From assembly GCA_964578835.1 (NCBI GenBank), contig CAZOEL010000029.1, positions 5,881 through 69,880 of the forward strand: DNA of 64,000 nucleotides, read 5' to 3'. Origin of the DNA: CAZOEL01 sp964578835 (GTDB taxonomy: Bacteria > Desulfobacterota > Syntrophobacteria > Syntrophobacterales > Syntrophobacteraceae). A model generated the notes under the pieces. It did not search any database and was not told where the DNA came from. It was given only the letters and a program-made list of their open reading frames with translations. Shown here piece after piece: positions 25,213 to 34,165 of the stretch (its first letter is position 1; each line of letters opens with the position of its first letter). The position numbers were made by a program, and so were the translations under genes.

Positions 25213-25785
25213 ATGAAAGAGAAGAATGAAATTCTATATGAATACGTAAGCGATATGCTGGGAGTGGAAAAGCATACGCTCGAGGCCATAGAGCGGCAGA
25301 CGCGCGATGAGCGGGTAAAAGAGTATAGAGAAGCCTATGAGCTTCTCATGAAGATCGAGACATCTCTCACCATGCACACGATCGCTTTGGAGAGATATCT
25401 ATCAACGCTCGATGGAGGCCCGGAATCGTTGTTGAAAAAAGCCGCAACCACAGCGCTCGGGGCTGTTGCCGGATTTTACAGCAAAGTTCGAGCGGAGGAT
25501 CCCGTATCGAGAAATCTTCGAGACGATTATACTGCGCTCAGTCTGGCCGCAATCAGTTACACTATGCTCCATACTACCGGATGCGCGCTCAACGAACCGC
25601 AGATTTCCGAGATCGCCCTTAGACATCTCAATGAGATCACACCCTTTATAGCTTCCTTGAGCAGACTGATCCCGATTGTCGTAGCGGAAGAGCTTTCAAA
25701 AGAAGGCAAGCTGTCTTATCCTTCGGCAGCGCAGGAAGCCCTGACGAATACTCAAAGAGCTTGGAGCCACGAGGTAATCGGCTAG
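25213..25785 (+). CDS. Helical, possibly ferritin-like protein
   Basis: A 190-residue, mostly helical protein. Its helix lengths and regular heptad-like hydrophobic pattern resemble ferritin-like four-helix stress proteins (DUF892/YciF type), but I cannot point to a complete EXXH-type metal motif, so the family is tentative. It has no membrane segment or signal peptide. GTGGAGG about 7 bases before the ATG at 25213 supports this start over the GTG at 25198. It is followed about 200 bases later by a strong terminator shared with the convergent nucleotide-sugar dehydrogenase gene. Confidence 0.6.
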   Translation: MKEKNEILYEYVSDMLGVEKHTLEAIERQTRDERVKEYREAYELLMKIETSLTMHTIALERYLSTLDGGPESLLKKAATTALGAVAGFYSKVRAEDPVSRNLRDDYTALSLAAISYTMLHTTGCALNEPQISEIALRHLNEITPFIASLSRLIPIVVAEELSKEGKLSYPSAAQEALTNTQRAWSHEVIG

Positions 25786-25986
25786 GATAAACGGCAGGAG
25801 AATCAACTGGTTTGCAGGGGATGGCCGCTTTTCGCCTTCATGGCTTTTTCCTGGTTTATTTGCTTGTATCTGCAATTCTGGGAAAAGCCGGTCGAAAGCA
25901 TGCTTCATCAGAATATTGCAGGAAGCGCTTTTTGCGCGGATCGAACGATTGGTTATCTCTAGGAAAGCAGTCCAAAATCCGAGCAC

Positions 25987-26027
25987 AAAAAAGGGCGGGT
26001 AAACAGAAGGTTCACCCGCCCTTTTTT
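25987..26027. terminator. Bidirectional rho-independent terminator
   Basis: Perfect 14-base inverted repeat: six A plus GGGCGGGT (25987-26000), a 13-base loop, then ACCCGCCC plus six T (26014-26027). A and T tracts flank both sides. It marks the border between the housekeeping section and the glycan region. Confidence 0.92.
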
Positions 26028-26050
26028 CATTATTTCCCGCTTGATTGCGA

Positions 26051-27358
26051 TTAAGCCCTGAAGATGTGTTGATTGTCAGCCGTGTACACGCCTCGAGCGT
26101 CTACGATGAGTTGAGCATTGGATCTGATGGCTTCCCAGTCGAATAGATCGTGCTGTGTGACCACGAGAACGCAGTCGAAGCCTTTCAACGCCTCTGGTGT
26201 TGGATCAACGCTCTTGAGGTCGAAGTAATGCTCTCTCATCTTTGGAAACACGGGAATATGCGGGTCTGAGTAGGCAATGTCGGCGCCACAATCGCGAAGT
26301 TTTTCCATAATAATAACGCTGGGCGACTCTCTCGGGTCATCGACATTCTTCTTGTAGGCAAGCCCCAGCACCAGGACCTTCGCGCCCTTGAGAGCCTTTT
26401 GCCGGCTGTTCAGAGCATACATTACCCGTGAAACCACATAGTCCGGCATTCCGGTATTTACCTCTCCGGCAAGCTCGATAAACTTCGTGGCAAGCCCGTA
26501 TTCTCTCGCCTTCCACGTGAGATAGAAAGGGTCTATCGGAATGCAATGGCCTCCCAGCCCTGGTCCGGGATAGAAAGGCAAGAACCCGAAGGGCTTCGAT
26601 GAAGCAGCTCTTATTACTTCGAAAATATCCATGCCCATCTTCTCGGCCACTAGCTTCAGTTCATTGACCAGAGCGATATTCACAGCCCGGAAAGTATTTT
26701 CGAGGATTTTGGTCATCTCCGCAACCTTGGTCGAAGTGACGGGAATCACCTGGTCGATCACTTTCCCGTAAAGCGCCATTCCGACCTCGCTACAGGCTGA
26801 GGTCGATCCGCCGCAGACCTTGGGTATGGAGCGGGTGCAGAAGCTGGGATTTCCGGGATCTTCCCGCTCGGGAGAATAAACGAGGAAAAAATCGTCGCCG
26901 ATCCGCCAACCTGCCTTCTCGAGCCGCAATCTTAGCTCTTCTTCCGTGGTCCCGGGGTAGGTCGTGCTTTCCAAGGAAAGAACCTGGCCGGCGCGCAGAT
27001 GAGGAAGCACGGTTTCAACAGAATTGATAATAAAAGAGAGGTCCGGCTCCCGGTATTTATTGAGTGGCGTGGGCACGCACAAAATGATGGCGTCGACTTC
27101 AGGAACGCGGGAATAGTCTGTCGTCGCCTCGAAAAGAGAGGAATCGACGGCCCCTTTGATGCTCTCTTTCGGGATGTGAGCGATATAGCTCTTGCCGGCC
27201 ATCAGAAGGTCGACTTTCTGAGGATCGACATCGAATCCCAAGACTCTATACCCAACTTCGATATAACGAAGAGCCAACGGCAAGCCTACATAACCAAGGC
27301 CAATAATTCCGATAACAGCTGACTTGTTGTTCAACCTCTCAATGAGCTCAACCTTCAT
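26051..27358 (-). CDS. Nucleotide sugar dehydrogenase (WbpA/UDP-glucose dehydrogenase family)
   Basis: NAD-dependent enzyme of 435 residues that oxidises C6 of a UDP-sugar to the uronic acid. Residues 14-30 carry the Rossmann motif IGIIGLGYVGLPLA. The catalytic Cys272 lies in GGHCIPIDPFYL, and the C-terminal domain (from about 330) is LVLGLAYKKNVDDPRESPS. The sequence is closest in style to the WbpA/TuaD-like group using UDP-GlcNAc or UDP-glucose; the substrate is not certain. It is the last gene of a three-gene minus-strand set with rmlB and rmlA, and supplies precursor for the surface glycan. The ATG follows a purine-rich AAGGAGATCAGGCGAGA leader. Confidence 0.9.
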   Translation of the reverse strand: MKVELIERLNNKSAVIGIIGLGYVGLPLALRYIEVGYRVLGFDVDPQKVDLLMAGKSYIAHIPKESIKGAVDSSLFEATTDYSRVPEVDAIILCVPTPLNKYREPDLSFIINSVETVLPHLRAGQVLSLESTTYPGTTEEELRLRLEKAGWRIGDDFFLVYSPEREDPGNPSFCTRSIPKVCGGSTSACSEVGMALYGKVIDQVIPVTSTKVAEMTKILENTFRAVNIALVNELKLVAEKMGMDIFEVIRAASSKPFGFLPFYPGPGLGGHCIPIDPFYLTWKAREYGLATKFIELAGEVNTGMPDYVVSRVMYALNSRQKALKGAKVLVLGLAYKKNVDDPRESPSVIIMEKLRDCGADIAYSDPHIPVFPKMREHYFDLKSVDPTPEALKGFDCVLVVTQHDLFDWEAIRSNAQLIVDARGVYTADNQHIFRA

Positions 27359-27382
27359 TCTCGCCTGATCTCCTTTTTAATG

Positions 27383-28336
27383 TTACCCTTTATGGAAAAA
27401 TTTCGAATTGATTGTCCTGGGGCTCAGTCCATCCTCCACCATTTTGAGAAGATACTGGCCATAGCTGTTCTTTTTCAAAGGCTCGGCCAGGGAGCGCACT
27501 TCATCGGGACCTATATAGCCCATTCTGTAAGCCACTTCTTCTATGCACGAGACTTTCAACCCCTGGCGCTTTTCGATCGTTTCGATGAAACAGCTGGCCT
27601 CGATCAACGAATCATGAGTGCCCGTATCGAGCCAGGCGAACCCTCTGCCAAGAACCTCCACGGCCAACGCGCCGCGATTCAAATATTCCCGATTAACATC
27701 GGTGATCTCAAGCTCTCCTCGAGCTGAAGGCTTGAGGTTGGATGCTATATCGATCACGTCATTGTCATAAAAGTACAAGCCCGGAATCGCATAGGGAGAC
27801 TTAGGCCTGGAGGGTTTCTCTTCGATGCTCAGGACCCTTCCCGTTTCGTCGAAGTCAACGATTCCATACCTCTCCGGGTCTCGGACCCAGTAGCCAAAGA
27901 TGAGCGCGCCTGTATCCATTTGAACGGCCTTGCGAAGAACGCCTTGAAAACCATGGCCGTAAAAGATGTTGTCGCCAAGGATCAGGCACACCCGGTCCTT
28001 TCCAATGAACTCCCTGCCGATGATAAACGCCTGCGCCAGCCCTTCGGGACGAGGCTGTTCAGCAAAAGAGAGCCTAAGACCCCACTGGCTCCCATTTCCG
28101 AGCAGGGTGATAAAACGCGGGAGATCCTCTGGGGTGGATATTATCAGGATGTCGCGAATCCCCGCCAGCATGAGGACCGAAAGCGGATAATAAATCATCG
28201 GCTTGTCGTAGACCGGGAGGAGCTGTTTGCTGACCACCTGCGTGATTGGATAGAGCCGGGTGCCGCTTCCCCCCGCGAGGATAACGCCCTTCCAGGACTG
28301 CTGAGCGTTTGCTTCTTCCGTTGTGAATTCAACCAT
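27383..28336 (-). CDS. rmlA: Glucose-1-phosphate thymidylyltransferase
   Basis: Nucleotidyltransferase of 317 residues that makes dTDP-glucose from glucose-1-phosphate and dTTP, the first step to dTDP-rhamnose. Motifs are GVILAGGSGTRLYP (17-30), SKQLLPVYDKPMIYYPL, EQPRPEGLAQAF, and ILGDNIFYGHG with the metal-binding Asp. It is about 20 residues longer than typical RmlA because of a short N-terminal leader. AAGGAG about 8 bases before the ATG supports the start. It lies between rmlB (72-base gap) and the nucleotide-sugar dehydrogenase (24-base gap), in one operon. Confidence 0.94.
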   Translation of the reverse strand: MVEFTTEEANAQQSWKGVILAGGSGTRLYPITQVVSKQLLPVYDKPMIYYPLSVLMLAGIRDILIISTPEDLPRFITLLGNGSQWGLRLSFAEQPRPEGLAQAFIIGREFIGKDRVCLILGDNIFYGHGFQGVLRKAVQMDTGALIFGYWVRDPERYGIVDFDETGRVLSIEEKPSRPKSPYAIPGLYFYDNDVIDIASNLKPSARGELEITDVNREYLNRGALAVEVLGRGFAWLDTGTHDSLIEASCFIETIEKRQGLKVSCIEEVAYRMGYIGPDEVRSLAEPLKKNSYGQYLLKMVEDGLSPRTINSKFFHKG

Positions 28337-28407
28337 CTCTAGATCTCCTTGACTATTGCGCCAGAAAAATTAAACCGGCAAATGCGGCTCACGCTCACTT
28401 GCGCGCT

Positions 28408-29475
28408 TTACATGCCGTAATGGCGCTGAATCCATTCTCTGTAAACGCCCGTCGCGATCGACTTCACCCACTCTTCGTTTTCCAGGTACCAGAGAATAGT
28501 CTTCCTTATTCCACTATCGAAAGTCTCTTTGGGCCGCCAGCCCAGTTCTCTCGCGATCTTCGAGTCATCGATCGCATAGCGCCGGTCATGACCGGGACGA
28601 TCCTTGACAAAAGCGATGAGCGACTCATGAGGCGCATAGGGAGAAGATCGGAACATTTCATCCAAAGTTGAGCAAATACTCTTCACGATCTCAAGATTTG
28701 TCTTTTCACAACGCCCGCCTATGTTATAGGTTTCGCCGGGACGGCCCCGCTCGACAACCAGCCGTATTGCATCGCAATGATCCTCCACGTACAGCCAGTC
28801 CCGCACGTTCAAGCCATCCCCGTAGATCGGCAGGGGCTTGCCGCTTCTCGCGTTCAATACGATCAGAGGTATCAACTTTTCAGGAAATTGTCTCGGCCCA
28901 TAGTTGTTCGAGCAGTTGGTAGTGAGAGTGGGGAGCCCATAGGTGTGATGATAGGCTCTGATGAGATGATCGCTTGCGGCTTTGGACGCCGAATAGGGAC
29001 TGTTTGGAGCATAGGCCGTTTCTTCGCTGAAAGGAGCGTCATCAGGTCCCAGGGAACCATAAACCTCGTCTGTAGATACGTGCAGGAAGCGAAACGAATC
29101 CTTTAGCCCGTCGGAAAGGCCTTCCCAATAACGCTTGGCTTCTTCCAGCAGATGGAAAGTGCCGACGACATTGGTATGGATAAAATCTGCGGGACCGGAG
29201 ATGGAGCGATCGACGTGAGATTCGGCCGCGAAATTTATCACTGCGCATGGGGCGTGCTCTTCAAAAAGCTTCCGGAGCAACTCACGGTCCTGGATGTTTC
29301 CCTGAACAAGCTGGTGACGAGAATCTTCTCGCAATGCTTCCAGGTTCATGGGATTCCCTGCGTAAGTCAGCAAATCCAGGTTGACTATGCGAACATCAGC
29401 CCCGCTCTGCAATGTTCCCAGGACAAAGTTGCTGCCGATAAACCCCGCGCCGCCTGTAACCAGATAAGTTTTCAT
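28408..29475 (-). CDS. rmlB: dTDP-glucose 4,6-dehydratase
   Basis: Extended short-chain dehydrogenase/reductase of 355 residues that converts dTDP-glucose to dTDP-4-keto-6-deoxyglucose. It shows the NAD site VTGGAGFIGSNF (6-17), NFAAESHVDRSI, VSTDEVYGSLG, the catalytic YSASKAASD tyrosine and lysine, and NNYGPRQFPEKLIPL. Length and motifs are standard. It is the first gene of the rmlB-rmlA-dehydrogenase operon and is divergent from a glycosyltransferase across about 220 bases, which should contain the promoters for both. rmlC lies 5 kb away; rmlD is absent from the window. Confidence 0.95.
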   Translation of the reverse strand: MKTYLVTGGAGFIGSNFVLGTLQSGADVRIVNLDLLTYAGNPMNLEALREDSRHQLVQGNIQDRELLRKLFEEHAPCAVINFAAESHVDRSISGPADFIHTNVVGTFHLLEEAKRYWEGLSDGLKDSFRFLHVSTDEVYGSLGPDDAPFSEETAYAPNSPYSASKAASDHLIRAYHHTYGLPTLTTNCSNNYGPRQFPEKLIPLIVLNARSGKPLPIYGDGLNVRDWLYVEDHCDAIRLVVERGRPGETYNIGGRCEKTNLEIVKSICSTLDEMFRSSPYAPHESLIAFVKDRPGHDRRYAIDDSKIARELGWRPKETFDSGIRKTILWYLENEEWVKSIATGVYREWIQRHYGM

Positions 29476-29695
29476 CTCCTGATGTTACCCCTTCTTGACT
29501 TTCTTCATTTCGTCCACCGAATTTAATGGGCCATAATAGCACTGATGGAAATTCAATGGGAGAGTGAGCTCCGGGAAATCTTCTTCTCAGCCTCCGTAGC
29601 GATCCTTTTCGTCAAACTTTCTTGGCCTCAATTGAATAAGCCGCTATTATCGAGGGGCGGCTGCAACATCATCATTCATTTCGGGAGACGCCATT

Positions 29696-30859
29696 TTGCC
29701 CAGAGACAAACATTTAAGGATACTTCATCTCGGAAAGTACTTTCCACCCGTCAGAGGCGGCATAGAGAATTTCCTTTTCGATCTCGCCAGGGCTCAGGCC
29801 AGGGCGGGAGACATTCCCCTCGTTCTCGCCCATCATGAGAAGCCTTTCAAGTCTTCGATCATGGAGACCAGCGCTCCGCTCCGCGTATACAGAACAGCCA
29901 CTGTCGGCACTCTTCTTTACGCCCCGATCGCTCCTGAGTATCCCTTCACGCTGAACCGGATACTAAAACAGTTCAATCCGCATGTCATCCACGCGCACCT
30001 GCCAAACACCTCGGTCTTCTGGCTGCTCCTCCTAGCGCGTCGCCGCCCCGTGGTCGTCCACTGGCATTCCGACGTCGTCGCATCCTCGATTGATAGACGC
30101 CTGGCAATGGCGTATAGATTCTACAGGCCCTTCGAGCGAAGGCTGCTCGACCTCGCCTCGGCAATCATACCGACCTCGCAGCCCTATCTTCGGAGCAGCA
30201 TCGCTCTGCGGAATTTCGCCCATAAGTGCACGGTCATTCCCCTTGGACTCGATCCCTCCCGGCTCTACTCTCCCGGCGAACAGGAATTGAGAAGACTGAG
30301 ATCTTCCTATCCAGGCCAAAGCCTCATCGCGTCAGCCGGTCGCTTCGCCTACTACAAAGGCTTCAATTTCCTTATCGACGCAGCAAAAGATCTCACAGGA
30401 ACGACCCTTGTCATCGCAGGAGACGGCAAACTGAGGCCATCCATGGCGGAAAGAACCTCCAACCTGGGCCTGTCAGAAAGAGTCTACCTGCCAGGTGAGA
30501 TCGAAGACAAAGAACTGCATACCCTGATGGCCGCCTGCGATATCTTCTGCCTGCCCTCCGTTGAGCGAACGGAAGCTTTCGGATTGACGATCCTCGAGGC
30601 AATGGCGTTTGCAAGGCCAATCATAAGCACCGCCATTGAGGGTTCAGGCGCAGGCTGGGTCAACGAAAATGAAAAAACCGGACTAGTTGTCCCGCCCGGC
30701 GATTCGAGCGCCCTCGAGTCGGCCATTCACTCTCTCATGTCATCGCCCGACCGGCGCATCCGCATGGGGCAAAACGCCAGAGAACGTTTCTTAAGCCAAT
30801 TTCACATAGATCGGATCGCCCAAAAAGTTCAAGAGCTCTATCGCTCGATTCTCAGTTGA
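29696..30859 (+). CDS. GT4-family glycosyltransferase
   Basis: Retaining GT-B glycosyltransferase of 387 residues. The N-terminal domain has the glycine-rich GKYFPPVRGGIENFL loop (13-27), and the C-terminal domain the donor-site segment PSVERTEAFGLTILEAMA (about 283-300) with the E-x7-E pattern. It should add a sugar from a nucleotide donor at the cytoplasmic face; donor and acceptor are unknown. The start codon is TTG at 29696 with GGGAG 8 bases upstream. It is one of few plus-strand genes in the region and converges on the PglB-like gene only 24 bases away. Confidence 0.9.
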   Translation: MPRDKHLRILHLGKYFPPVRGGIENFLFDLARAQARAGDIPLVLAHHEKPFKSSIMETSAPLRVYRTATVGTLLYAPIAPEYPFTLNRILKQFNPHVIHAHLPNTSVFWLLLLARRRPVVVHWHSDVVASSIDRRLAMAYRFYRPFERRLLDLASAIIPTSQPYLRSSIALRNFAHKCTVIPLGLDPSRLYSPGEQELRRLRSSYPGQSLIASAGRFAYYKGFNFLIDAAKDLTGTTLVIAGDGKLRPSMAERTSNLGLSERVYLPGEIEDKELHTLMAACDIFCLPSVERTEAFGLTILEAMAFARPIISTAIEGSGAGWVNENEKTGLVVPPGDSSALESAIHSLMSSPDRRIRMGQNARERFLSQFHIDRIAQKVQELYRSILS

Positions 30860-30883
30860 ATGCCGCGAAAACAGAGAGGCGTA

Positions 30884-33016
30884 TCATTCAACGCGCCATA
30901 CGCCGCCGACCTGTGGATGGTAAAACACGGGAACGAACCCCGGCGTCTGCATGGGCGACTCGAAAAGCAGCCTGATGGCCACAGACTGGAAGAGAGCATG
31001 ATTCATGACATATAAATCAGGCGTGTCGTGAACTCGAATGGCGACAAAGCCATCCTCCCAGCTGTAATCGGCGACAGTCGATTCCGAGGTGGTGACATTC
31101 ACCACCTTGGCAAGCTTCAGATATTTGTCTCCTTTTCTCAGCGCGCCGCTTTGCTCGTCCAGTGAAACCTCTTGCTGTTTGAAAACCGAAATTTCCGGGT
31201 GGACGCCCTCTTTGAGATCGAAATTCCAGGTTCCGAAATAGTACCACCAGAAGGCTTTACCCGCAAAATCGTTGCTCAGATAGAGGTAAGTCGGCTCTTT
31301 CGGAAAGAGAAACCCCACCCAGAAAGATTGATCCTCCAATCCATGGCGTTTCAGGATATCTTCCACACTACCCGGATTGGAAAATACCTCTCGAAGGAAA
31401 GAAGCAGCTTTTTCCAAGCCCCCAAACTGATCGGATATTCGATATAGTCCGGGCAGATCGCGCACGGCAAAAAAACGTATCCATCTTCGGGCAAATAAAG
31501 GATCTTCAGTGCTCAACGGCGCCGCCGCAATGTAGGTCCTGATGGGAGACTGGCTCCCCCCATCAATAAAGGTTTTTCTTCCGGAAAAATATTGAATGAA
31601 GTAGCCGTCGTCCCACCACGCCCACACCGAACCGGAGGAGGGCGCCTCTTTGGCGATCGCTTTAGCCATCGCAGCTTTGGGCGACCAATTGGAAGGGCCA
31701 AACAGCGTACTAAGGCTGCTCGCAACCCCGGGCGCAAGGAGAGCGGACGCGACGCCTGCGACGATACACCATTTCAAGATCGAGGAGCGCAGCTTTTCCA
31801 GACAACCCAGCTTTGGCAAGACCTCGCCGAGGAAATATCCCAACCCAATGGCATAAAGCGGAGTAAAAAAAATAAGAAACCTGTTGGAATAGAACGTTCC
31901 AAAGCTGAGAGCCAGGCATGGAATCAGCAGCACAATGAGATCGCGCCTTCGCCAGGCAAGAGACACAAGCCCCAGAAGCCCGATAAAAAAAGGAACATAG
32001 TGCCCGCTGACTTGCTTCGCCACACTTTCCAGAGTCGGCGCTTCCAGTTCACTGATGGAGCGTCCCACTTCGGGGAAAATGGAAGTCGTCTCCTTGGTAA
32101 CCAAAGAAAGTTGACCGGCCGCCAAATCGAACAGACGGAAAAGAGGGCCGGGAAGATAGGGATAGAGGGCAAAGACAATGCATAGCACGCTCAGCCCTCC
32201 GATAGCCAAGATCCCGATCTTTATGTATTTCTCAATCCTCGACGAGGAGAGAAAGCAGCTCAATCCGTACGCCAGCGCCAATAAAATAGAACTCAAGTAT
32301 CCGGCTTGTATCCACCAGAGGGAAAAAAGCGCAAGGAGCGCGAAAACCGCTGCGAGATAATAGAACCGTTTCCGACCGCTCTCGCTCACGAAACAGTACA
32401 AGGCATAGCTCATAAGGAGAACAAAAAAAGGGTTGAGGGCGTCCGTATCGAAGCGGCCCAGGCAAGTCCGAGAATACCAATAGTAGCTGGAGGCTCCGGC
32501 GATGGAGGCGATAAGCCCGATAAGATAACTTCCCATAACCCGGCTCCAGAGAAAATAGACCGGCGCCATGAGAGAAGCCAGAAGAGGCGGCAGGTAGAAG
32601 GCGATCTTTTCCGTCGAAACTCCAAGCGCCCTATGAATGCCCGCCGTGAGAGAAACAAGGAGCGGCACAGGCCTTGGCCTGGCAGCCTCCGGGCGATTGT
32701 CGTCTATATCGCGATAGCGGTCGTTTATGAGATCATCGGTAAGGCGCAGGTAGTAGTAAGCATCCTGAGTCGCCATGAGCGGCTTCTCATTGTCCACAAA
32801 AAAAAGGCTTCTGTATGTATGCCATTCTTTCAGGTGACTGAAAGGAATGTACAAGGAGACAAACAGCCCCACCAGAAGAAATATGGCGAGCAGCGCTCTG
32901 CCGGATGGGAGATAAAATCTGCTCTCCTTCTTGGCGACGGGCTCCTGGCTTGCTTTGTCCTGCTTCTTAACAACTTTTCTGCTCTGCCGCAAATGCGCTC
33001 CCAAAATAATCACCAC
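30884..33016 (-). CDS. pglB: PglB/STT3-type oligosaccharyltransferase
   Basis: Integral membrane protein of 710 residues matching the catalytic subunit of N-linked protein glycosylation. After a basic cytoplasmic start there are about a dozen membrane segments (about 41-435) and a soluble periplasmic domain. Hallmarks are an acidic DAYYYLR loop (Asp85), GRFDTDAL (Asp190 and Asp192, the second metal motif), a SISE segment (320-323) in the place of the SVSE/TIXE motif, and WAWWDDG (465-471), a variant of the WWDYG sequon-binding motif followed by KTFIDGG. It would transfer a lipid-linked glycan to Asn in exported proteins. The start is GTG at 33016 with a weak ribosome site. DUF2304 and GT2 genes precede it on the same strand. 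Confidence 0.88.
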   Translation of the reverse strand: MVIILGAHLRQSRKVVKKQDKASQEPVAKKESRFYLPSGRALLAIFLLVGLFVSLYIPFSHLKEWHTYRSLFFVDNEKPLMATQDAYYYLRLTDDLINDRYRDIDDNRPEAARPRPVPLLVSLTAGIHRALGVSTEKIAFYLPPLLASLMAPVYFLWSRVMGSYLIGLIASIAGASSYYWYSRTCLGRFDTDALNPFFVLLMSYALYCFVSESGRKRFYYLAAVFALLALFSLWWIQAGYLSSILLALAYGLSCFLSSSRIEKYIKIGILAIGGLSVLCIVFALYPYLPGPLFRLFDLAAGQLSLVTKETTSIFPEVGRSISELEAPTLESVAKQVSGHYVPFFIGLLGLVSLAWRRRDLIVLLIPCLALSFGTFYSNRFLIFFTPLYAIGLGYFLGEVLPKLGCLEKLRSSILKWCIVAGVASALLAPGVASSLSTLFGPSNWSPKAAMAKAIAKEAPSSGSVWAWWDDGYFIQYFSGRKTFIDGGSQSPIRTYIAAAPLSTEDPLFARRWIRFFAVRDLPGLYRISDQFGGLEKAASFLREVFSNPGSVEDILKRHGLEDQSFWVGFLFPKEPTYLYLSNDFAGKAFWWYYFGTWNFDLKEGVHPEISVFKQQEVSLDEQSGALRKGDKYLKLAKVVNVTTSESTVADYSWEDGFVAIRVHDTPDLYVMNHALFQSVAIRLLFESPMQTPGFVPVFYHPQVGGVWRVE

Positions 33017-33044
33017 TCTTTTTAAGAAGCCTTATGCCAAAAGC

Positions 33045-33428
33045 TCACCGCTTTTCAACTTCTGAATGGTCTCCCGCTTTAGAAGTTCTGGAGACATCGT
33101 CACGACCACCCTCCAACAAGGCAAGGCGTTGAGCCAATCGACGCAGCTCACTCTGCTGTTTCGATCTATCCAGATCCATGGTCAGCATCTTGATCAACAT
33201 CATACCCAGGCAAATCACGACAAGAAGAATGGGTGGGTAAGTCACTCCCAGACGATTTCCGACCGCATCCACTATGCCGGGAAAGATTCCCAGCAAGAGG
33301 GCTGCCCCCGCGGCAGAAAGCCACCAAAGAGCATAACGGCTATAGAGTAGGTTCCTACGGACAAGCAACAGCAAAACGCCGGCTATCACTGCGCCCAGCA
33401 CTGTCGATGTGATTCTATATGAAACCAA
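33045..33428 (-). CDS. DUF2304 family small membrane protein
   Basis: A 127-residue protein with three probable membrane segments (TSTVLGAVIAGVLLLLV, YALWWLSAAGAALLLG, PPILLVVICLGMMLIKML) followed by a basic, helical cytoplasmic tail. This is the DUF2304 pattern; the family commonly sits beside dolichol-phosphate-mannose-like GT2 enzymes and may anchor or assist them, as here, where the next upstream gene is such a GT2. The start appears to be TTG at 33428, with GGAGG unusually far (13 bases) upstream. Function is unproven. Confidence 0.78.
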   Translation of the reverse strand: MVSYRITSTVLGAVIAGVLLLLVRRNLLYSRYALWWLSAAGAALLLGIFPGIVDAVGNRLGVTYPPILLVVICLGMMLIKMLTMDLDRSKQQSELRRLAQRLALLEGGRDDVSRTSKAGDHSEVEKR

Positions 33429-33490
33429 GGCTGTTGTTCATCCTCCACATTAACTCTGTCTTAAATCGTTTCAAAAATAATCTAATTGAT

Positions 33491-34165
33491 CTATCGCTTC
33501 GCCACGCACAAAATGCTTGTCTGAAGCATGTACTTCATCACCACCCACCATGAATTGAAGATCCTGGAGGAGCCGTTCTTCCTGGGACACATGGGAACCT
33601 CGTTCTCGACGATGCGAAACCCGGCGTTCTGCAACAAGAGCAAAACCGCAATATCCTGATGGTCGATAAGCGCCGCTTCCCGGGATGCGAGAAGAGTCAG
33701 GGCTGCCCGATTGTAGGCTCTAAATCCCGATGTAAGGTCCCTGATCCGGAGGCCAGACATCCATCGGAGCATCGTCCAGGCAACTCGCCTGGCGGCGCTG
33801 CCTCTTTCCGTACATGATCCAATCACCACATCGGCTTCTCCAGACTCAATCGGCTCGAGTAACGCTCGGATGTGAGAAACCGGGTGCTGGCCATCGGCGT
33901 CGATGGTGACGGCTGTCTGATATCCATGATTCTCCGCATAGCGCAGTCCTGTCTGCATCGCCCCCCATGCGCCAAGGTGCAGGCTGAGCGGCAATATTTG
34001 CGCGCCCGCAGATCTGGCCTCTTCGATCGTGCCATCCGTGCTCTGGTCGTCTACCACCACCACTTCACAATCAACTTCTGCTTTGATGCTCCGAATGATA
34101 TCGCCGACGGTGGCCTTTTCATTCTTGGCCGGAATGATCACAAGCGTGGACAAATCTTTTCCCAT
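33491..34165 (-). CDS. GT2-family glycosyltransferase (polyprenyl-phosphate sugar synthase-like)
   Basis: A 224-residue inverting GT-A enzyme of the DPM1-like branch. Motifs are VIIPAKNEKATVGDII (near 9), VVVVDDQSTDGT (35-46), TIDADGQHP (the DXD-type metal site, 87-95) and LTSGFRAYNR. Such enzymes transfer a sugar to polyprenyl phosphate for use on the outer side of the membrane. There are no membrane anchors, so the neighbouring DUF2304 protein may supply them. It forms a probable operon with DUF2304 and pglB. The donor sugar is unknown. Confidence 0.88.
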   Translation of the reverse strand: MGKDLSTLVIIPAKNEKATVGDIIRSIKAEVDCEVVVVDDQSTDGTIEEARSAGAQILPLSLHLGAWGAMQTGLRYAENHGYQTAVTIDADGQHPVSHIRALLEPIESGEADVVIGSCTERGSAARRVAWTMLRWMSGLRIRDLTSGFRAYNRAALTLLASREAALIDHQDIAVLLLLQNAGFRIVENEVPMCPRKNGSSRIFNSWWVVMKYMLQTSILCVAKR

